A DNA stretch of 64,000 bases from Thermomonas hydrothermalis (GCF_900129205.1 NZ_FQUK01000004.1:36137-100136), one strand, 5' to 3'. Numbered from the stretch's first letter, positions 1 to 10,267 are shown. Notes: a model not told the origin generated them from the letters alone. Translations and numbers: made by a program.

Positions 1-240
1 GGCCAGGATGGCGGCGGGCGTATTGGCCACCGGAAACAGTTTGCGGGTGGCCTTGTTGACGCCGACGTCGGTGGCCTGCGCGGACAACACCACCGCCACC
101 AGCAGCTCGAAGGGCGTGGTGTACTCGAGCTCAGTGGTGGGGTGCGGGTTGGCGGCACGCAGGCGCCGGAACAGATCGGTGATCTCGCCAACGGTCAGCC
201 GGCTGCCCGGAGGGGGCCGGGGCTTGCGTGCCTGCGTCAT
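1..240 (-). CDS. nth: Endonuclease III, N-terminal part (runs off left edge)
   Basis: This is the first 80 codons of endonuclease III, the bifunctional DNA glycosylase/AP lyase that removes oxidised pyrimidines in base excision repair. The visible part carries the family's N-terminal helices, with ANPHPTTELEY followed by PFELLVAVVLSAQATDVGVN and KATRKLFPVANTP, which is very close to E. coli Nth. The helix-hairpin-helix, the catalytic Lys/Asp and the iron-sulfur cluster lie outside the window. The ATG overlaps the stop of the upstream small gene as ATGA, so translation is probably coupled. The N-terminus is about a dozen residues longer than E. coli Nth, with a Pro/Arg-rich stretch. Confidence 0.93.
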   Translation of the reverse strand, partial: MTQARKPRPPPGSRLTVGEITDLFRRLRAANPHPTTELEYTTPFELLVAVVLSAQATDVGVNKATRKLFPVANTPAAILA

Positions 241-608
241 GGCCGGCGTGCCCGTGCCTTGGCCAGCGCCCGTGCCAGCGCAGCCGCCGCTGCCGGCGGC
301 AGCGACGACGGCGTGTCAGCTGCCGGTGGTGGGCGTCGTGCGGCTTCGCGCGCCATCATGCGTTGCGCCACACGGGCGTTGCGTTGGCGATGTCGGTCGC
401 GGGCCGCCAGCGCGCGCAGGCGGGCGGAGCGGGCATCGAGCAGGTGCTGCTGGCAGTCGGGTGGACATGCCGGGCACGGGGTTGCCTCCAGCAGCCCCAG
501 CGCAAGGGCCTGGTCGAGATCATCCACGGCCAGTGCCGCCATGATCGCGTGGGCGCGCGCGCCTGCGTCTGCGCAGCAGCCGCAGGGGCAGCAAGCGGGT
601 GTGCTCAT
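237..608 (-). CDS. Small cysteine-rich protein between crotonase and nth, unknown function
   Basis: This is a 123-residue protein I do not recognise. Cysteines cluster at the N-terminus (CCPCGCC, residues 6-12) and again at 45-52 (CPACPPDC), seven in all, which suggests metal or iron-sulfur binding. The middle is Arg/Ala-rich and helical, and the C-terminus is low-complexity Pro/Ala/Arg. The start is fixed by its ATG overlapping the TGA of the upstream crotonase, and its own TGA overlaps the nth ATG, both as ATGA. It is therefore the middle gene of a three-gene translationally coupled operon. Pairing with nth (itself a 4Fe-4S enzyme) makes a metal-related role conceivable, but that is inference only. 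The low-complexity tail means some of the length may not be conserved. Confidence 0.7.
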   Translation of the reverse strand: MSTPACCPCGCCADAGARAHAIMAALAVDDLDQALALGLLEATPCPACPPDCQQHLLDARSARLRALAARDRHRQRNARVAQRMMAREAARRPPPAADTPSSLPPAAAAALARALAKARARRP

Positions 609-1387
609 CGGCCGGTGAAGGTGGGTTTGCGCTTTTCCAGGAATGCTCGGGTGCCCTCGCGCATGTCCTCGGTGGCAAAGATCAGCCCGAACTGCGCCGA
701 TTCGTATTCCAGCCCTTCTTCCAGGCTGCACTCGCCGCCGACATTGACGCAGTCCAGCAGCCCGCGCAGGGCCAGTGGCGCAGCGGCGGCGAGTTGCTTG
801 GCCAGCGTCATCGTCTCGGTCTCAAGGTCGGCGGCCGGCACCACGCGGTTGACGATGCCCAGTTGCAATGCGCGCTCGGCGCTGATGGGCGCGCCGGTCA
901 GGCATAGCTCCAGGGTGGCGGCCCGCCCACACAGGCGTAGCAGGCGCTGGCTGCCGCCAAAGCCGGGGATCAGGCCGAGGTTGATTTCCGGCTGGCCGAC
1001 CTTGGCGCTGTCGGCGGCGATCCGCAGATGGCAGCTCATCGCCAGTTCCAGACCGCCACCCAGGGCAAAGCCGTTGATCATGGCGATGACCGGCTTGGGG
1101 AGTTTTTCGATCCGCCGCATCATCCGGCTGCCCCGCAGGGAAAAATCACGGCCCTGCACCGGGGTCAGGGTGTGCATTTCCGCGATGTCGGCACCCGCCA
1201 CGAAGGCCTTGGGGCCGGCCCCGGTGAGTACCACGACGCGCACCTCGGGGTCGCGTGCGGCCTCTGCAAAAGCCGCATCCAGCGCGTCGATCACCTCACG
1301 GTTGAGAGCATTGAGCTTGTCGGGGCGATTGATCCGCAGGGTGCGCACACCCGCGGCGGTTTCGGTCAGCAGCAAGGGCTCGGTCAT
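605..1387 (-). CDS. Enoyl-CoA hydratase (crotonase family)
   Basis: This 260-residue crotonase-fold enzyme is expected to hydrate trans-2-enoyl-CoA to 3-hydroxyacyl-CoA in fatty acid beta-oxidation. The oxyanion-hole segment FVAGADIAEM lies at about 62-71. Both catalytic glutamates of true hydratases are present: Glu114 in GGGLELA and Glu134 in GQPEINLGLIPG. Length and motifs fit short-chain enoyl-CoA hydratase rather than an isomerase. It is the first gene of an operon with the Cys-rich protein and nth. No strong Shine-Dalgarno is seen before the ATG. The acyl-chain specificity cannot be read from sequence. Confidence 0.9.
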   Translation of the reverse strand: MTEPLLLTETAAGVRTLRINRPDKLNALNREVIDALDAAFAEAARDPEVRVVVLTGAGPKAFVAGADIAEMHTLTPVQGRDFSLRGSRMMRRIEKLPKPVIAMINGFALGGGLELAMSCHLRIAADSAKVGQPEINLGLIPGFGGSQRLLRLCGRAATLELCLTGAPISAERALQLGIVNRVVPAADLETETMTLAKQLAAAAPLALRGLLDCVNVGGECSLEEGLEYESAQFGLIFATEDMREGTRAFLEKRKPTFTGR

Positions 1388-1584
1388 TGGGACTATCCGA
1401 AAAGGAGGAGGAACTTTGGCCGCGGCAGGCGGTCACACTGCCAGACCGCAAGTGGCGGTCGTGTCGTGTGGCCAGTATCCTAGCGCGTCACGCCGGAGCG
1501 GTTGACCGGCAGGACATTCCTCCCGGCCTGTGCCGGGTTCCCCAGGGCCGCCATCCGGCGGTTCAACGACAAACGAGGTTGTGG

Positions 1585-2331
1585 ATGAAGTTGCGTGTGA
1601 TTGCTGCCAGCCTGGCGGCCCTGACCCTGACCGCCGGGGTTGCCTCGGCACAGACCAAGCCGGCCCCTGCGCCGACCCCAGCCAAACCGGCGGCTGCCAC
1701 GGCGGCCAAGCCCGCAAGTCCTGCGGCACCGGCCGTGGACAAGTTCCACGCCAGTTATGCCTTCGGCTGGCAGTTGGGGCAGGAGCTGGCCAATACCGGT
1801 GAGCCCATTGATATCGCCACCGTGGTCCGAGGCGTGCAGGACGCCTTCGCTGGCAAGCAGCCGGCCTATACCGAGCAGCAACTGAGCGCGGCTTACGCCG
1901 GGTTCCAGCAGCGCATGCAGCAGAAGGCTGAAGAGGCGTTCCGCAAGGCGCTGGCCGACAACCAGGCGCAGTCGGCCGACTTCATCGGCAAGTACAAGGC
2001 GCAGCAAGGGGTGGTGACCCTGCCCAGCGGCATCATGTACCGCGTGGCCAAGGCCGGAACCGGCCCCAAGCCGACTGCCAACAGTGAAGTGCAGATCGCC
2101 TTCCGCAGCTTCCTGGCGGCCGTTGGCATGCCGCTCAGCGGAGTGCAGACGCCGCCGCCGTTCAAGGTGGGCGATGCGCCGATCCCGGCGCTGAAGGAAA
2201 CCCTGCCGCTGATGAACCAGGGCACGGTGTATGAGGTGGTGATCCCGCCGGGCAAGATGGGCGGCGCCCAGAACACGCAGTTCGATCAGCAGGCGATTGC
2301 CCTGCAGGTTGAGCTGGGGGTTGTGAAGTAA
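1585..2331 (+). CDS. Exported FKBP-like protein with degenerate isomerase domain
   Basis: This 248-residue exported protein has a Sec signal peptide at 1-22 (cleavage after ASA), then an Ala/Pro-rich linker to about residue 50. A helical dimerisation region of the FKBP_N (Mip/FkpA) type follows at about 52-145 (YAFGWQLGQEL). The C-terminal domain at 150-248 aligns with FKBP (SGIMYRVAKAGTGPKPTAN ... PALKETLPLMNQG ... ALQVELG). However, the usual active-site residues DGTEFDSSY, the Trp of VIPGW and the Tyr of LAYGE are all missing. It probably acts as a periplasmic chaperone or scaffold without prolyl isomerase activity. The start was chosen at the ATG after ACGAGG, just before the signal peptide. 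A hairpin terminator follows. Confidence 0.85.
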   Translation: MKLRVIAASLAALTLTAGVASAQTKPAPAPTPAKPAAATAAKPASPAAPAVDKFHASYAFGWQLGQELANTGEPIDIATVVRGVQDAFAGKQPAYTEQQLSAAYAGFQQRMQQKAEEAFRKALADNQAQSADFIGKYKAQQGVVTLPSGIMYRVAKAGTGPKPTANSEVQIAFRSFLAAVGMPLSGVQTPPPFKVGDAPIPALKETLPLMNQGTVYEVVIPPGKMGGAQNTQFDQQAIALQVELGVVK

Positions 2332-2358
2332 GCCATCACGCCATTGCCGTGGCAGTGT

Positions 2359-2387
2359 CGAAACGCCGGCCGTGTGCCGGCGTTTCG
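2359..2387 (+). terminator. Hairpin after the degenerate FKBP gene
   Basis: A 12-bp perfect stem (CGAAACGCCGGC at 2359-2370 with its complement at 2376-2387) encloses a 5-base loop, 27 bases after the stop codon. The following sequence is only weakly T-rich, so termination is likely but may be inefficient. Confidence 0.5.
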
Positions 2388-2412
2388 CGTTCTGGGATGT
2401 ACCATTTTCAGC

Positions 2413-2604
2413 ATGGCCCCAGCATCTCCCCCCATCTCCAGTCCCTGCATCCGCGTCTGCCGGCTCGATGCCGAGGGGCTGTGTGTCGGCTGTCATCGCA
2501 GCCGCGAGGAAATCGCGGCATGGATGCGCTGGAGTGAAGCCCAGCGGCGTCTGTTCATGGAGACAGTACTGCGCGCCCGGGCCACACAGCGGGCGGGGCG
2601 ATGA
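2413..2604 (+). CDS. DUF1289 family small zinc-ribbon-like protein
   Basis: This 63-residue protein of the DUF1289 family is recognisable from SPCIRVCRLD, then GLCVGC, then a helical tail with RSREEIAAWMRWSEAQR. The four cysteines (12, 16, 24, 27) form a CxxxC...CxxC set that could hold zinc or iron. The family is widespread in proteobacteria and its function is unknown. The ATG was chosen just before the conserved core. The TGA overlaps the ATG of the nudL-like gene as ATGA, so the two are probably translated together. Confidence 0.82.
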   Translation: MAPASPPISSPCIRVCRLDAEGLCVGCHRSREEIAAWMRWSEAQRRLFMETVLRARATQRAGR

Positions 2605-3227
2605 ATCCGGTGTTGGCCGCCAGGCTGCAACGGGCGGTGGAGCCGCTGACGCGGCCGCCGGAACGGCCGCCGTGGAACCTGGACGCGCTGCAAGGCCTGC
2701 CGCTGCCACCGACATTGCGGCCGGCGGCCGTGCTGGTGGGTGTGGTCGCGCACGCACAACCGGCCGTGTTGCTGACCCGGCGTGCCGCCCATTTGCGTGA
2801 TCACCCGGGGCAGGTCGGCTTTCCAGGGGGACGCATCGAGGGGCAGGATGCCTCGCCAGTGGCGGCGGCCCTGCGCGAGGCGCAGGAGGAAATCGGGTTG
2901 GAGCAGACGCTGGTGCAGCCGCTGGGTTATCTGGATCCGCTGGTCACGGTCACCGGATTTCAGGTGCAGCCGGTGCTGGCGCTGGTGGCGCCTGGATATC
3001 AGCCCCGACTGCAACGATCGGAAGTGGCGGAGGTGTTCGAGGTGCCACTGTCGCTGCTGCTGGATCCCGCCCGCGTGCAGACCGTCTCGGTCGAGTTCGG
3101 CGGTCGCAGCCACCAGGTGTTTCAATACGACTATGCGCCGCAGCGGATCTGGGGCGCGACCGCGGCGATCCTGGTCAACCTGCGGCAACGGCTGCTTACC
3201 GCGCAATCAGAGCAAAGGAGTGAGTGA
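2601..3227 (+). CDS. nudL: Nudix CoA pyrophosphatase
   Basis: This 208-residue Nudix hydrolase belongs to the CoA/acyl-CoA diphosphatase group, which cleaves CoA to 4'-phosphopantetheine and 3',5'-ADP. The group signature LLTRRAAHLRDHPGQVGFPG occupies about 58-76, and the Nudix box ends with REAQEEIGL at 92-100. The paired glutamates (Glu96, Glu97) for Mg binding are present. The family's spacing between GG and REA differs slightly from classical MutT, as is usual for NudL. It sits between DUF1289 and the sulfurtransferase, with 4-base and 1-base overlaps, so the three form one tight operon. Confidence 0.9.
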   Translation: MNPVLAARLQRAVEPLTRPPERPPWNLDALQGLPLPPTLRPAAVLVGVVAHAQPAVLLTRRAAHLRDHPGQVGFPGGRIEGQDASPVAAALREAQEEIGLEQTLVQPLGYLDPLVTVTGFQVQPVLALVAPGYQPRLQRSEVAEVFEVPLSLLLDPARVQTVSVEFGGRSHQVFQYDYAPQRIWGATAAILVNLRQRLLTAQSEQRSE

Positions 3228-4075
3228 TGGCAGGCTGGACGACTTTGGTGCAACCCGACGTGCTGGCAATGGCGCTGCAGCGGCCGGACGTGGTGATCGT
3301 GGATTGCCGTTTCAGTCTTGCCGACCCGCTTGCCGGTGAGCAGGCATGGCGCAAGTCGCACCTGCCTGGTGCGGTGTATGCCCATCTGGAGCGGGATCTG
3401 TCGAACATGGCCCGACACGGGGAGGGGCGGCATCCGTGGCCAGACGAGCACGCCTTTCTGGCACGTCTGCAGCAGTGGGGGATCAGTCCTTCCACCCAGG
3501 TGGTGGCCTACGACGATGGTGACGGTGCGATCGCCGCCCGATTGTGGTTTCTGCTGCGCGTGCTTGGGCACGAGAAGGTGGCGGTGCTGGACGGTGGCCT
3601 GAAGCGTTGGATCGCACTTGGGTTGCCGGCTTCGAGTGTGCCGCCGCGGCCGGTGCCGGCGCACTATGCCGGGCATTTCGACCGTAGCCGGCTGCTGGAC
3701 GCGACGGCGGTGGAGGCGCATCTGGCCAATGGCGGGATCTTGATCGATGCACGGGCGCCGGAGCGCTTCCGTGGCGAACAGGAGCCGCTGGATCGGGTGG
3801 CCGGGCACGTGCCGGGCGCGATCAACCGCTACTACATGAACAACCTTCAGGAGACAGGTCAGTTCAAGTCGCCGATGCAACTGGCGGCCGAGTTCCGGGC
3901 CCTGCTGGGCGACCGTGATCCAACCCAGGTGGTGTCGATGTGCGGCTCTGGTGTCACCGCCTGTCACACCCTGCTGGCGATGGAGCGGGCCGGGCTGCGC
4001 GGCGGCAAGCTGTTTACAGCCTCTTGGAGTGGCTGGATCACCGATCCGGCACGGCCTGTTGCGACCGGCCCGTAG
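3227..4075 (+). CDS. sseA: 3-mercaptopyruvate/thiosulfate sulfurtransferase
   Basis: This 282-residue two-domain rhodanese has an inactive N-terminal domain at about 5-135 and a catalytic domain at 155-280. Catalytic Cys239 lies in the loop CGSGVTA, the form typical of mercaptopyruvate sulfurtransferases (thiosulfate enzymes usually have CRKGVT). It should transfer sulfur from 3-mercaptopyruvate to thiols or cyanide. Other family marks are HLPGAVYAHL at 45-54 and GHVPGAIN at 193-200. The ATG at 3227 shares its A with the nudL TGA and has AAAGGAG six bases upstream. A GTG one codon earlier is possible but less well spaced. It ends 14 bases from a convergent isomerase gene. Confidence 0.92.
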   Translation: MAGWTTLVQPDVLAMALQRPDVVIVDCRFSLADPLAGEQAWRKSHLPGAVYAHLERDLSNMARHGEGRHPWPDEHAFLARLQQWGISPSTQVVAYDDGDGAIAARLWFLLRVLGHEKVAVLDGGLKRWIALGLPASSVPPRPVPAHYAGHFDRSRLLDATAVEAHLANGGILIDARAPERFRGEQEPLDRVAGHVPGAINRYYMNNLQETGQFKSPMQLAAEFRALLGDRDPTQVVSMCGSGVTACHTLLAMERAGLRGGKLFTASWSGWITDPARPVATGP

Positions 4076-4089
4076 GGCCGCGGTATCGC

Positions 4090-4848
4090 TTATTTGCCGA
4101 TCCGCGCCAGCATGGCGCGCAGCGCGGCCTGGGTGTCTGGGTGCCGCCATTGCGCGACGAACCGCTCCAGGTCGATGCGTTCCGGAGCCAGCGCGGCCAC
4201 CACGTCGCGGCGGGCGATGGCGCGGGTTTCGCGCATCGGCATGGACGGCAGATCCAACAGTGCCTGCAGCCAGGCATGGGCGCGGGCGTTGACTTCGTCG
4301 ATATCGGTGAGTTCGTCCACCAGCCCGATCCGGAGCGCCTCGTCGGCCTCCGGCATTGCGCCGGCCACCAGCAGCCGTTCGGCGCGATGCGGCCCGACCA
4401 CCCGCACCAGCAAGGCCTGGATACCTTCCGGGGCGACCAGCCCGACCTGGGTCTCATTCAACCCGATCCGGAACGGCCCGTTGGCCATGATCCGGTAGTC
4501 GCAGCACAGGGCCAGCACACAGCCGCCAGCCGGCGCATGGCCGGCCATGGCCGCTACCACGGGAACCGGGCTTGCGGCGAGGGCGCGGGCGGCACGGAAG
4601 AACGCCGACCAGGCCTGCAGCAGGGCCTCCTGGTCGTCGCCCAGCGAGAGCAGGTAGGGCACATCCAGTCCGGCGGAAAACACCTTGGTGCCGCCAGCCA
4701 GGACGATGCCGCCGGCCCCTTCCGCCACGGCCTGTTCGACTGCATCGGCCAGTGCCAGACACAGCGCCGGATTGAGCGCATTGACCGGGGGGCGGGCCAT
4801 CTGCAACTGCCAGATCGGGCCGGTACGGGTGATGTCGATCAGGGACAT
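4090..4848 (-). CDS. Delta3,delta2-enoyl-CoA isomerase (crotonase family)
   Basis: This 252-residue crotonase-fold protein most resembles mitochondrial ECI1-type isomerases. It has FSAGLDVPYLL at 57-67, HAPAGGCVLALCCDYRI at 104-120 and IGLNETQVGLVAPEG at 128-142. Glu132 in LNETQ matches the single catalytic glutamate of ECI1, and the first glutamate of hydratases is replaced (GGCVLAL). It probably shifts 3-enoyl-CoA double bonds to position 2 during oxidation of unsaturated fatty acids. The start at 4848 is preceded by CGAGG. An in-frame ATG at 4878 that overlaps the thioesterase stop as ATGA is an alternative and would add ten residues. It is the third gene of the uvrA operon. Confidence 0.87.
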   Translation of the reverse strand: MSLIDITRTGPIWQLQMARPPVNALNPALCLALADAVEQAVAEGAGGIVLAGGTKVFSAGLDVPYLLSLGDDQEALLQAWSAFFRAARALAASPVPVVAAMAGHAPAGGCVLALCCDYRIMANGPFRIGLNETQVGLVAPEGIQALLVRVVGPHRAERLLVAGAMPEADEALRIGLVDELTDIDEVNARAHAWLQALLDLPSMPMRETRAIARRDVVAALAPERIDLERFVAQWRHPDTQAALRAMLARIGK

Positions 4849-4874
4849 GGGGCGTGCCTCGGATTGGGGGCTGA

Positions 4875-5285
4875 TCATGCGATGCGCAGTTGGTTGACGG
4901 CCTGGCGGACGCCTTCCGGCAGTGGAGTGGCGCGGCCGCTGTGGCGGTCGATCCAGACCAGGACCACTTCGCCGTCACAGTGTAGGGTGCCATCGGCAGC
5001 GACGATGCGGTGGCCGATCGTCACGCTGCTGGTGCCGACGCGGGTCACGGCAAGTTCAACGAAGATCGAAGCCGGATATTCGATCGGGGCCTTGAAGTTG
5101 AGCATGGCCGAGGCCACCACCGGGCCCAGCGAGGGCGTCACCCAGGGTGTGTCGAGGGTCTGCATCCACTCGATGCGCGCCTGTTCGAGAAAGGTCAGAT
5201 AGCGCGCATTGTTGACGTGGTTGTAGGCATCCAGGTCACTCCAACGCAGCGGGATGGCGACACGGAACGGCGCAGTGGTGGTCAT
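4875..5285 (-). CDS. Hotdog-fold acyl-CoA thioesterase (4HBT family)
   Basis: This 136-residue single hotdog-domain thioesterase carries the 4HBT active-site segment [15 protein letters not shown] at 15-29, with catalytic Asp17. It should hydrolyse an acyl-CoA thioester. Length and motif resemble the YbgC/FcbC group, but the substrate is not predictable. Its ATG overlaps the uvrA stop as ATGA, and its own TGA lies at a possible ATG of the downstream isomerase. Being placed with an enoyl-CoA isomerase suggests a role in fatty acyl-CoA turnover. The link to uvrA may be only transcriptional economy. Confidence 0.88.
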   Translation of the reverse strand: MTTTAPFRVAIPLRWSDLDAYNHVNNARYLTFLEQARIEWMQTLDTPWVTPSLGPVVASAMLNFKAPIEYPASIFVELAVTRVGTSSVTIGHRIVAADGTLHCDGEVVLVWIDRHSGRATPLPEGVRQAVNQLRIA

Positions 5286-8173
5286 GGTGCAGTCTTCAAC
5301 GTGTGGGGAGCGGCAGAGCTTGCCCGATCACGTTCGAGCAATGGCGCAAGAAAGCGGCCGGTGTGCGATGCCGGGTGTACGGCAATGTCCTCGGGGGTGC
5401 CAGTGGCAACGATGGTGCCGCCGCGATGGCCGCCCTCGGGCCCGAGATCGACGATCCAGTCGGCGGTCTTGATCACGTCCAGATTGTGCTCGATCACCAC
5501 CACGGTGTTGCCATCGTCGCGTAGACGGTGCAGCACCCCCAGCAGTGCCTCGATATCGTGGAAGTGCAGGCCGGTGGTGGGCTCATCGAGGATGTACAGG
5601 GTGCGGCCGGTGTCACGGCGCGACAGTTCTTTCGACAGCTTGACCCGTTGTGCTTCGCCGCCGGACAGCGTGGTGGCGCTCTGGCCGAGCTTGATATAGC
5701 TCAGACCGACGTCCATCAGCGTCTCCAGTTTGCGGGCGATGGCGGGCACCGGCTGGAACAGCTCCAGCGCCTCTTCCACGGTCATTTCCAGCACATCGTG
5801 GATGTTGTAGCCCTTGTAGCGAATCTCCAGGGTTTCCCGGTTGTAGCGCTTGCCCTGGCAGACGTCGCAAGGTACGTACACATCGGGCAGGAAGTGCATC
5901 TCCACCTTGATCAGGCCGTCGCCCTGGCAGGCCTCGCAGCGGCCGCCGCGCACGTTGAAGCTGAAGCGTCCCGGCGAATAGCCGCGCGCACGTGCTTCCG
6001 GCACCTGCGCGAACAGCTCGCGCAGCGGCGTGAACAGCCCGGTGTAGGTGGCTGGGTTGCTGCGCGGGGTGCGGCCGATCGGCGACTGGTCGATGTCCAC
6101 CACCTTGTCGAAATGGTCCAGCCCGTGGATGGCCCGATACGGCGCTGGTGTATGCGCGGCACCGTTGATTTCGTTGGCCGCCAGTGCGTAGAGGGTGTCG
6201 TTGATCAGGGTGGACTTGCCGGAGCCGGAGACGCCGGTGATACAGGTCATCAGGCCGACCGGAATCTCCAGATCGACGTTTTTCAGGTTGTTGCCGCAGG
6301 CGCCGAGCAGACGCAGCATGCACTTGCGGTTGGGCGCGTGGCGCCGAGTGGGCAGTTCGATCCGGCGCTGGCCGGACAGGTATTGCCCGGTCAGCGAGCG
6401 CGGTTCGGCCATCACCTCCGCCAGCGTGCCGGATGCCACCACCTCGCCGCCATGGCTGCCGGCACCGGGGCCGATATCGACGATATGGTCGGCCAGACGG
6501 ATCGCGTCTTCGTCGTGCTCGACCACGATCACGGTATTGCCCAGATCGCGCAGCCGGGTGAGGGTGCCCAGCAAACGGGCATTGTCGCGCTGGTGCAGGC
6601 CGATCGAAGGCTCATCGAGCACGTACATCACGCCGACCAGGCCGGCACCGATCTGGCTGGCCAGACGGATGCGCTGGGCTTCGCCACCGGAGAGGGTGTC
6701 GGCCTTGCGATCCAGGCTCAGGTAATCCAGCCCGACATCGACCAGAAAACCGAGCCGCGCACGGATTTCCTTGACGATCTTGGCGGCGATTTCACCGCGC
6801 CAGCCGGGCAGGCGAAGCGAATCGAAGAAGGCCAGGCAGGTGTCGATCGGCATGATCGCGATTTCGTGCAGCGCGCGGTCGGCGACGAACACGTTGCGGG
6901 CCTGCCGGTTCAGACGGGCGCCGCCGCAGTCGGGGCAGGTGCGTTCGCTGATGTAGCGTGCGAGTTCCTCGCGGACCGCGGCGCTTTCGGTCTCGCGATA
7001 GCGGCGCTCGAGATTGGGCAGGATGCCCTCGAACGGATGCCGGCTTTGCACCTTGCGGCCATGTTCGCCGACATAACGCATCGCGATCGCTTCTTCGCCG
7101 CTGCCGTAGAGAATGATCTGGCGGATCCGTTCCGGCAGCTTCTGCCAGGGCGTATCGACGTCGAATCCGTAATGCCGCGCCAGCGAGTCGATCATCGCGA
7201 AGTAGTAGGTGTTGCGCCGATCCCAGCCGCGCATCGCGCCGGCGGCCAGCGACAGCTCGGGATGGGCCACGACTTTGGCAGGGTCGAAGAACTGGGCCAC
7301 GCCCAGGCCGTCGCAGCTCGGGCAGGCGCCGATCGGCGAGTTGAACGAAAACAGCCGCGGCTCCAGTTCCGGCAGCGAGTAGTCGCAGACCGGACAGGCA
7401 TAGCGTGACGAGAACAGCAGCGGGGCGCGCTCGGGCTGATCCATCGATTGCACGATCGCCATGCCATCGCCCAGCTTGAGCGCCGTCTCGAACGACTCGG
7501 CCAGGCGCTGGCGCAGATCGGCGCGCGGCCGGAAGCGGTCGATCACCGCCTCGATGGTGTGCTTGACCCGCAGCGCCAGCGGTGGCACCGCGTCGATCTC
7601 GTACAGCACGCCATCCACCCGCACCCGCACGTACCCTTGTGCCCGCAGCTGATCGAACACCTGCAGATGCTCGCCTTTGCGCTCCCGCACCACCGGCGCC
7701 AGCAGCATCCAGCGCTGCTCGGCGAGCGTCGGGTCGGCCTCCATCGCCAGCACCTGGTCAACCATCTGGCTGACGGTCTGCGCCTCCAGCGGATAGCCGT
7801 GGTCGGGGCAGCGCGGGGTGCCGACGCGTGCATACAGCAGGCGCAGGTAGTCATGGATTTCGGTGATGGTGCCGACCGTCGAACGCGGGTTGTGGCTGGT
7901 CGATTTCTGCTCGATGGAAATCGCCGGCGACAGCCCTTCGATATGGTCGAGATCGGGCTTGTCCATCACACTCAGGAACTGGCGGGCATAGGCCGACAGC
8001 GATTCCACGTAGCGGCGCTGGCCTTCGGCATAGATCGTGTCGAAGGCCAGTGACGACTTGCCGGAGCCAGACAGCCCGGTGATCACGATCAGCCGGTCGC
8101 GCGGCAGATCGAGGTCGATATTCTTGAGGTTGTGCGTCCGTGCACCGCGAATGCGGATGTAGTCCAGGGCCAT
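5282..8173 (-). CDS. uvrA: Excinuclease ABC subunit A
   Basis: This 963-residue UvrA is the damage-recognition ATPase of nucleotide excision repair, acting as a dimer with UvrB. It has two ABC ATPase halves: Walker A GLSGSGKS at 33-40 and GVSGSGKST at about 648, each with an LSGGEAQR signature. Two Cys4 zinc modules are visible (CPVC...CPSC in the first half, CEAC...CDVC in the second). The ATG was chosen at [18 protein letters not shown], the conserved family N-terminus, with AGGA seven bases upstream. An in-frame ATG 16 codons earlier adds an unlikely Pro-rich leader. The stop overlaps the thioesterase start. I saw no LexA-type CTG-N10-CAG box in the upstream gap. Confidence 0.97.
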   Translation of the reverse strand: MALDYIRIRGARTHNLKNIDLDLPRDRLIVITGLSGSGKSSLAFDTIYAEGQRRYVESLSAYARQFLSVMDKPDLDHIEGLSPAISIEQKSTSHNPRSTVGTITEIHDYLRLLYARVGTPRCPDHGYPLEAQTVSQMVDQVLAMEADPTLAEQRWMLLAPVVRERKGEHLQVFDQLRAQGYVRVRVDGVLYEIDAVPPLALRVKHTIEAVIDRFRPRADLRQRLAESFETALKLGDGMAIVQSMDQPERAPLLFSSRYACPVCDYSLPELEPRLFSFNSPIGACPSCDGLGVAQFFDPAKVVAHPELSLAAGAMRGWDRRNTYYFAMIDSLARHYGFDVDTPWQKLPERIRQIILYGSGEEAIAMRYVGEHGRKVQSRHPFEGILPNLERRYRETESAAVREELARYISERTCPDCGGARLNRQARNVFVADRALHEIAIMPIDTCLAFFDSLRLPGWRGEIAAKIVKEIRARLGFLVDVGLDYLSLDRKADTLSGGEAQRIRLASQIGAGLVGVMYVLDEPSIGLHQRDNARLLGTLTRLRDLGNTVIVVEHDEDAIRLADHIVDIGPGAGSHGGEVVASGTLAEVMAEPRSLTGQYLSGQRRIELPTRRHAPNRKCMLRLLGACGNNLKNVDLEIPVGLMTCITGVSGSGKSTLINDTLYALAANEINGAAHTPAPYRAIHGLDHFDKVVDIDQSPIGRTPRSNPATYTGLFTPLRELFAQVPEARARGYSPGRFSFNVRGGRCEACQGDGLIKVEMHFLPDVYVPCDVCQGKRYNRETLEIRYKGYNIHDVLEMTVEEALELFQPVPAIARKLETLMDVGLSYIKLGQSATTLSGGEAQRVKLSKELSRRDTGRTLYILDEPTTGLHFHDIEALLGVLHRLRDDGNTVVVIEHNLDVIKTADWIVDLGPEGGHRGGTIVATGTPEDIAVHPASHTGRFLAPLLERDRASSAAPHTLKTAP

Positions 8174-8334
8174 CGCCAAGTCCTGCGGGGGTGGGGGAGT
8201 GGCCGGGCGGCCAATCAGCAAGCCTAGCGAGCTGCCGCGGGCCGGGCAAATCGGTGGGTTCGCTCAGTAGGTGCTGTCAGACGCCATCGGGGCGGCGTGT
8301 GCATCTGGGGCAGGCGCCGCGGGGGTACACCTGG

Positions 8335-8364
8335 TTGCCTTGCGCTACCGTAATCGCCTAGAAT
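8335..8364 (+). promoter_or_regulatory. Candidate sigma-70 promoter for rplU-rpmA
   Basis: TTGCCT at 8335-8340 and TAGAAT at 8359-8364 are separated by 18 bases, about 83 bases upstream of rplU. A second TAGAAT at 8414-8419 lacks a good -35. The 274-base uvrA/rplU gap (8174-8447) shows no other clear element. Confidence 0.45.
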
Positions 8365-8447
8365 TGCCGGTCTGCCCCAGGGCGGGCCAGCTCGGTTGGG
8401 CCGGGCTGCGCTTTAGAATAACGACAGAACCGAAAGAGAACACCCCA

Positions 8448-8756
8448 ATGTACGCAATCGTGGTCACCGGCGGTAAGCAATACCGCGTGATGCAGGGCGA
8501 AACGCTCCGCGTCGAGAAGCTCGAAGCCGAAGCCGGCAGCGAGATCAAGCTGGATAACGTCCTGATGCTGGGCGATGCCGACGGCATCAAGCTCGGGGAT
8601 GCGGTCAAGGGCGCCACCGTCACCGCCAAGGTGATCGGGCATGGCCGAGCCGACAAGATCCGCATCGTCAAGTTCCGTCGTCGCAAGCACCATCGCAAGC
8701 AGATGGGGCACCGGCAGCACTACACCGAAATCCAGATCACCGGCATCAGCGCCTGA
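8448..8756 (+). CDS. rplU: 50S ribosomal protein L21
   Basis: This 102-residue bL21 binds 23S rRNA in the large subunit. The start [14 protein letters not shown], the basic segment [20 protein letters not shown] near residues 75-94 and the ending ITGI are all typical. It is followed after 24 bases by rpmA in the near-universal rplU-rpmA-obgE order. GAGAACACCCCA before the ATG is a weak ribosome-binding site. Confidence 0.98.
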   Translation: MYAIVVTGGKQYRVMQGETLRVEKLEAEAGSEIKLDNVLMLGDADGIKLGDAVKGATVTAKVIGHGRADKIRIVKFRRRKHHRKQMGHRQHYTEIQITGISA

Positions 8757-8780
8757 TCGTCAGCCTGGAGGAATTGAACA

Positions 8781-9041
8781 ATGGCACACAAAAAGGCAGG
8801 CGGCAGTACCCGCAACGGCCGCGATTCCAACCCCAAGTACCTCGGCGTCAAGCTGTTCGGCGGTCAGGCCGTGCAGGCCGGCAACATCATCGTCCGTCAG
8901 CGCGGCACCCAGTTCCATCCGGGCCCGGGTGTCGGCCTGGGGCGTGATCACACCCTGTTCGCGCTGGTCGATGGCACCGTCGAGTTTTCCGTCAAGGGCC
9001 CGAAGAAGCGTCGCACCGTCAGCGTGATCGCTGCGGCCTGA
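8781..9041 (+). CDS. rpmA: 50S ribosomal protein L27
   Basis: This 86-residue bL27 begins [16 protein letters not shown] with no cleavable N-terminal extension of the Firmicutes type, so the flexible N-terminus can reach the peptidyl transferase centre directly. The conserved [17 protein letters not shown] and VSVIAA ending are present. A strong GGAGGAATTG ribosome-binding site precedes the ATG. A rho-independent terminator follows directly, which separates the ribosomal pair from obgE. Confidence 0.98.
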   Translation: MAHKKAGGSTRNGRDSNPKYLGVKLFGGQAVQAGNIIVRQRGTQFHPGPGVGLGRDHTLFALVDGTVEFSVKGPKKRRTVSVIAAA

Positions 9042-9073
9042 TTTCAGGCACCCCCTTGTGTGGATACGAAGAG

Positions 9074-9094
9074 CCCCGCTTCGGCGGGGTTTTT
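9074..9094 (+). terminator. Rho-independent terminator after rpmA
   Basis: The stem CCCCGC/GCGGGG has a stable TTCG loop and is followed by five T residues (9090-9094). It ends the rplU-rpmA transcript 32 bases after the stop. Confidence 0.85.
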
Positions 9095-9100
9095 CGTTGA

Positions 9101-10213
<1,113 letters not shown>

Positions 10214-10267
10214 TGGTGGGGCGTTTCGGTTCGGCGCTGGCGTGGTCTGTCTTGAATCCGGGCACGC

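Noticed and set aside
8414..8419. Second TAGAAT before rplU as a promoter
   Set aside because: No -35 at acceptable spacing; the upstream TTGCCT-N18-TAGAAT is better.
8174..8447. LexA/SOS box for uvrA
   Set aside because: No CTG-N10-CAG type palindrome was seen in the divergent gap.
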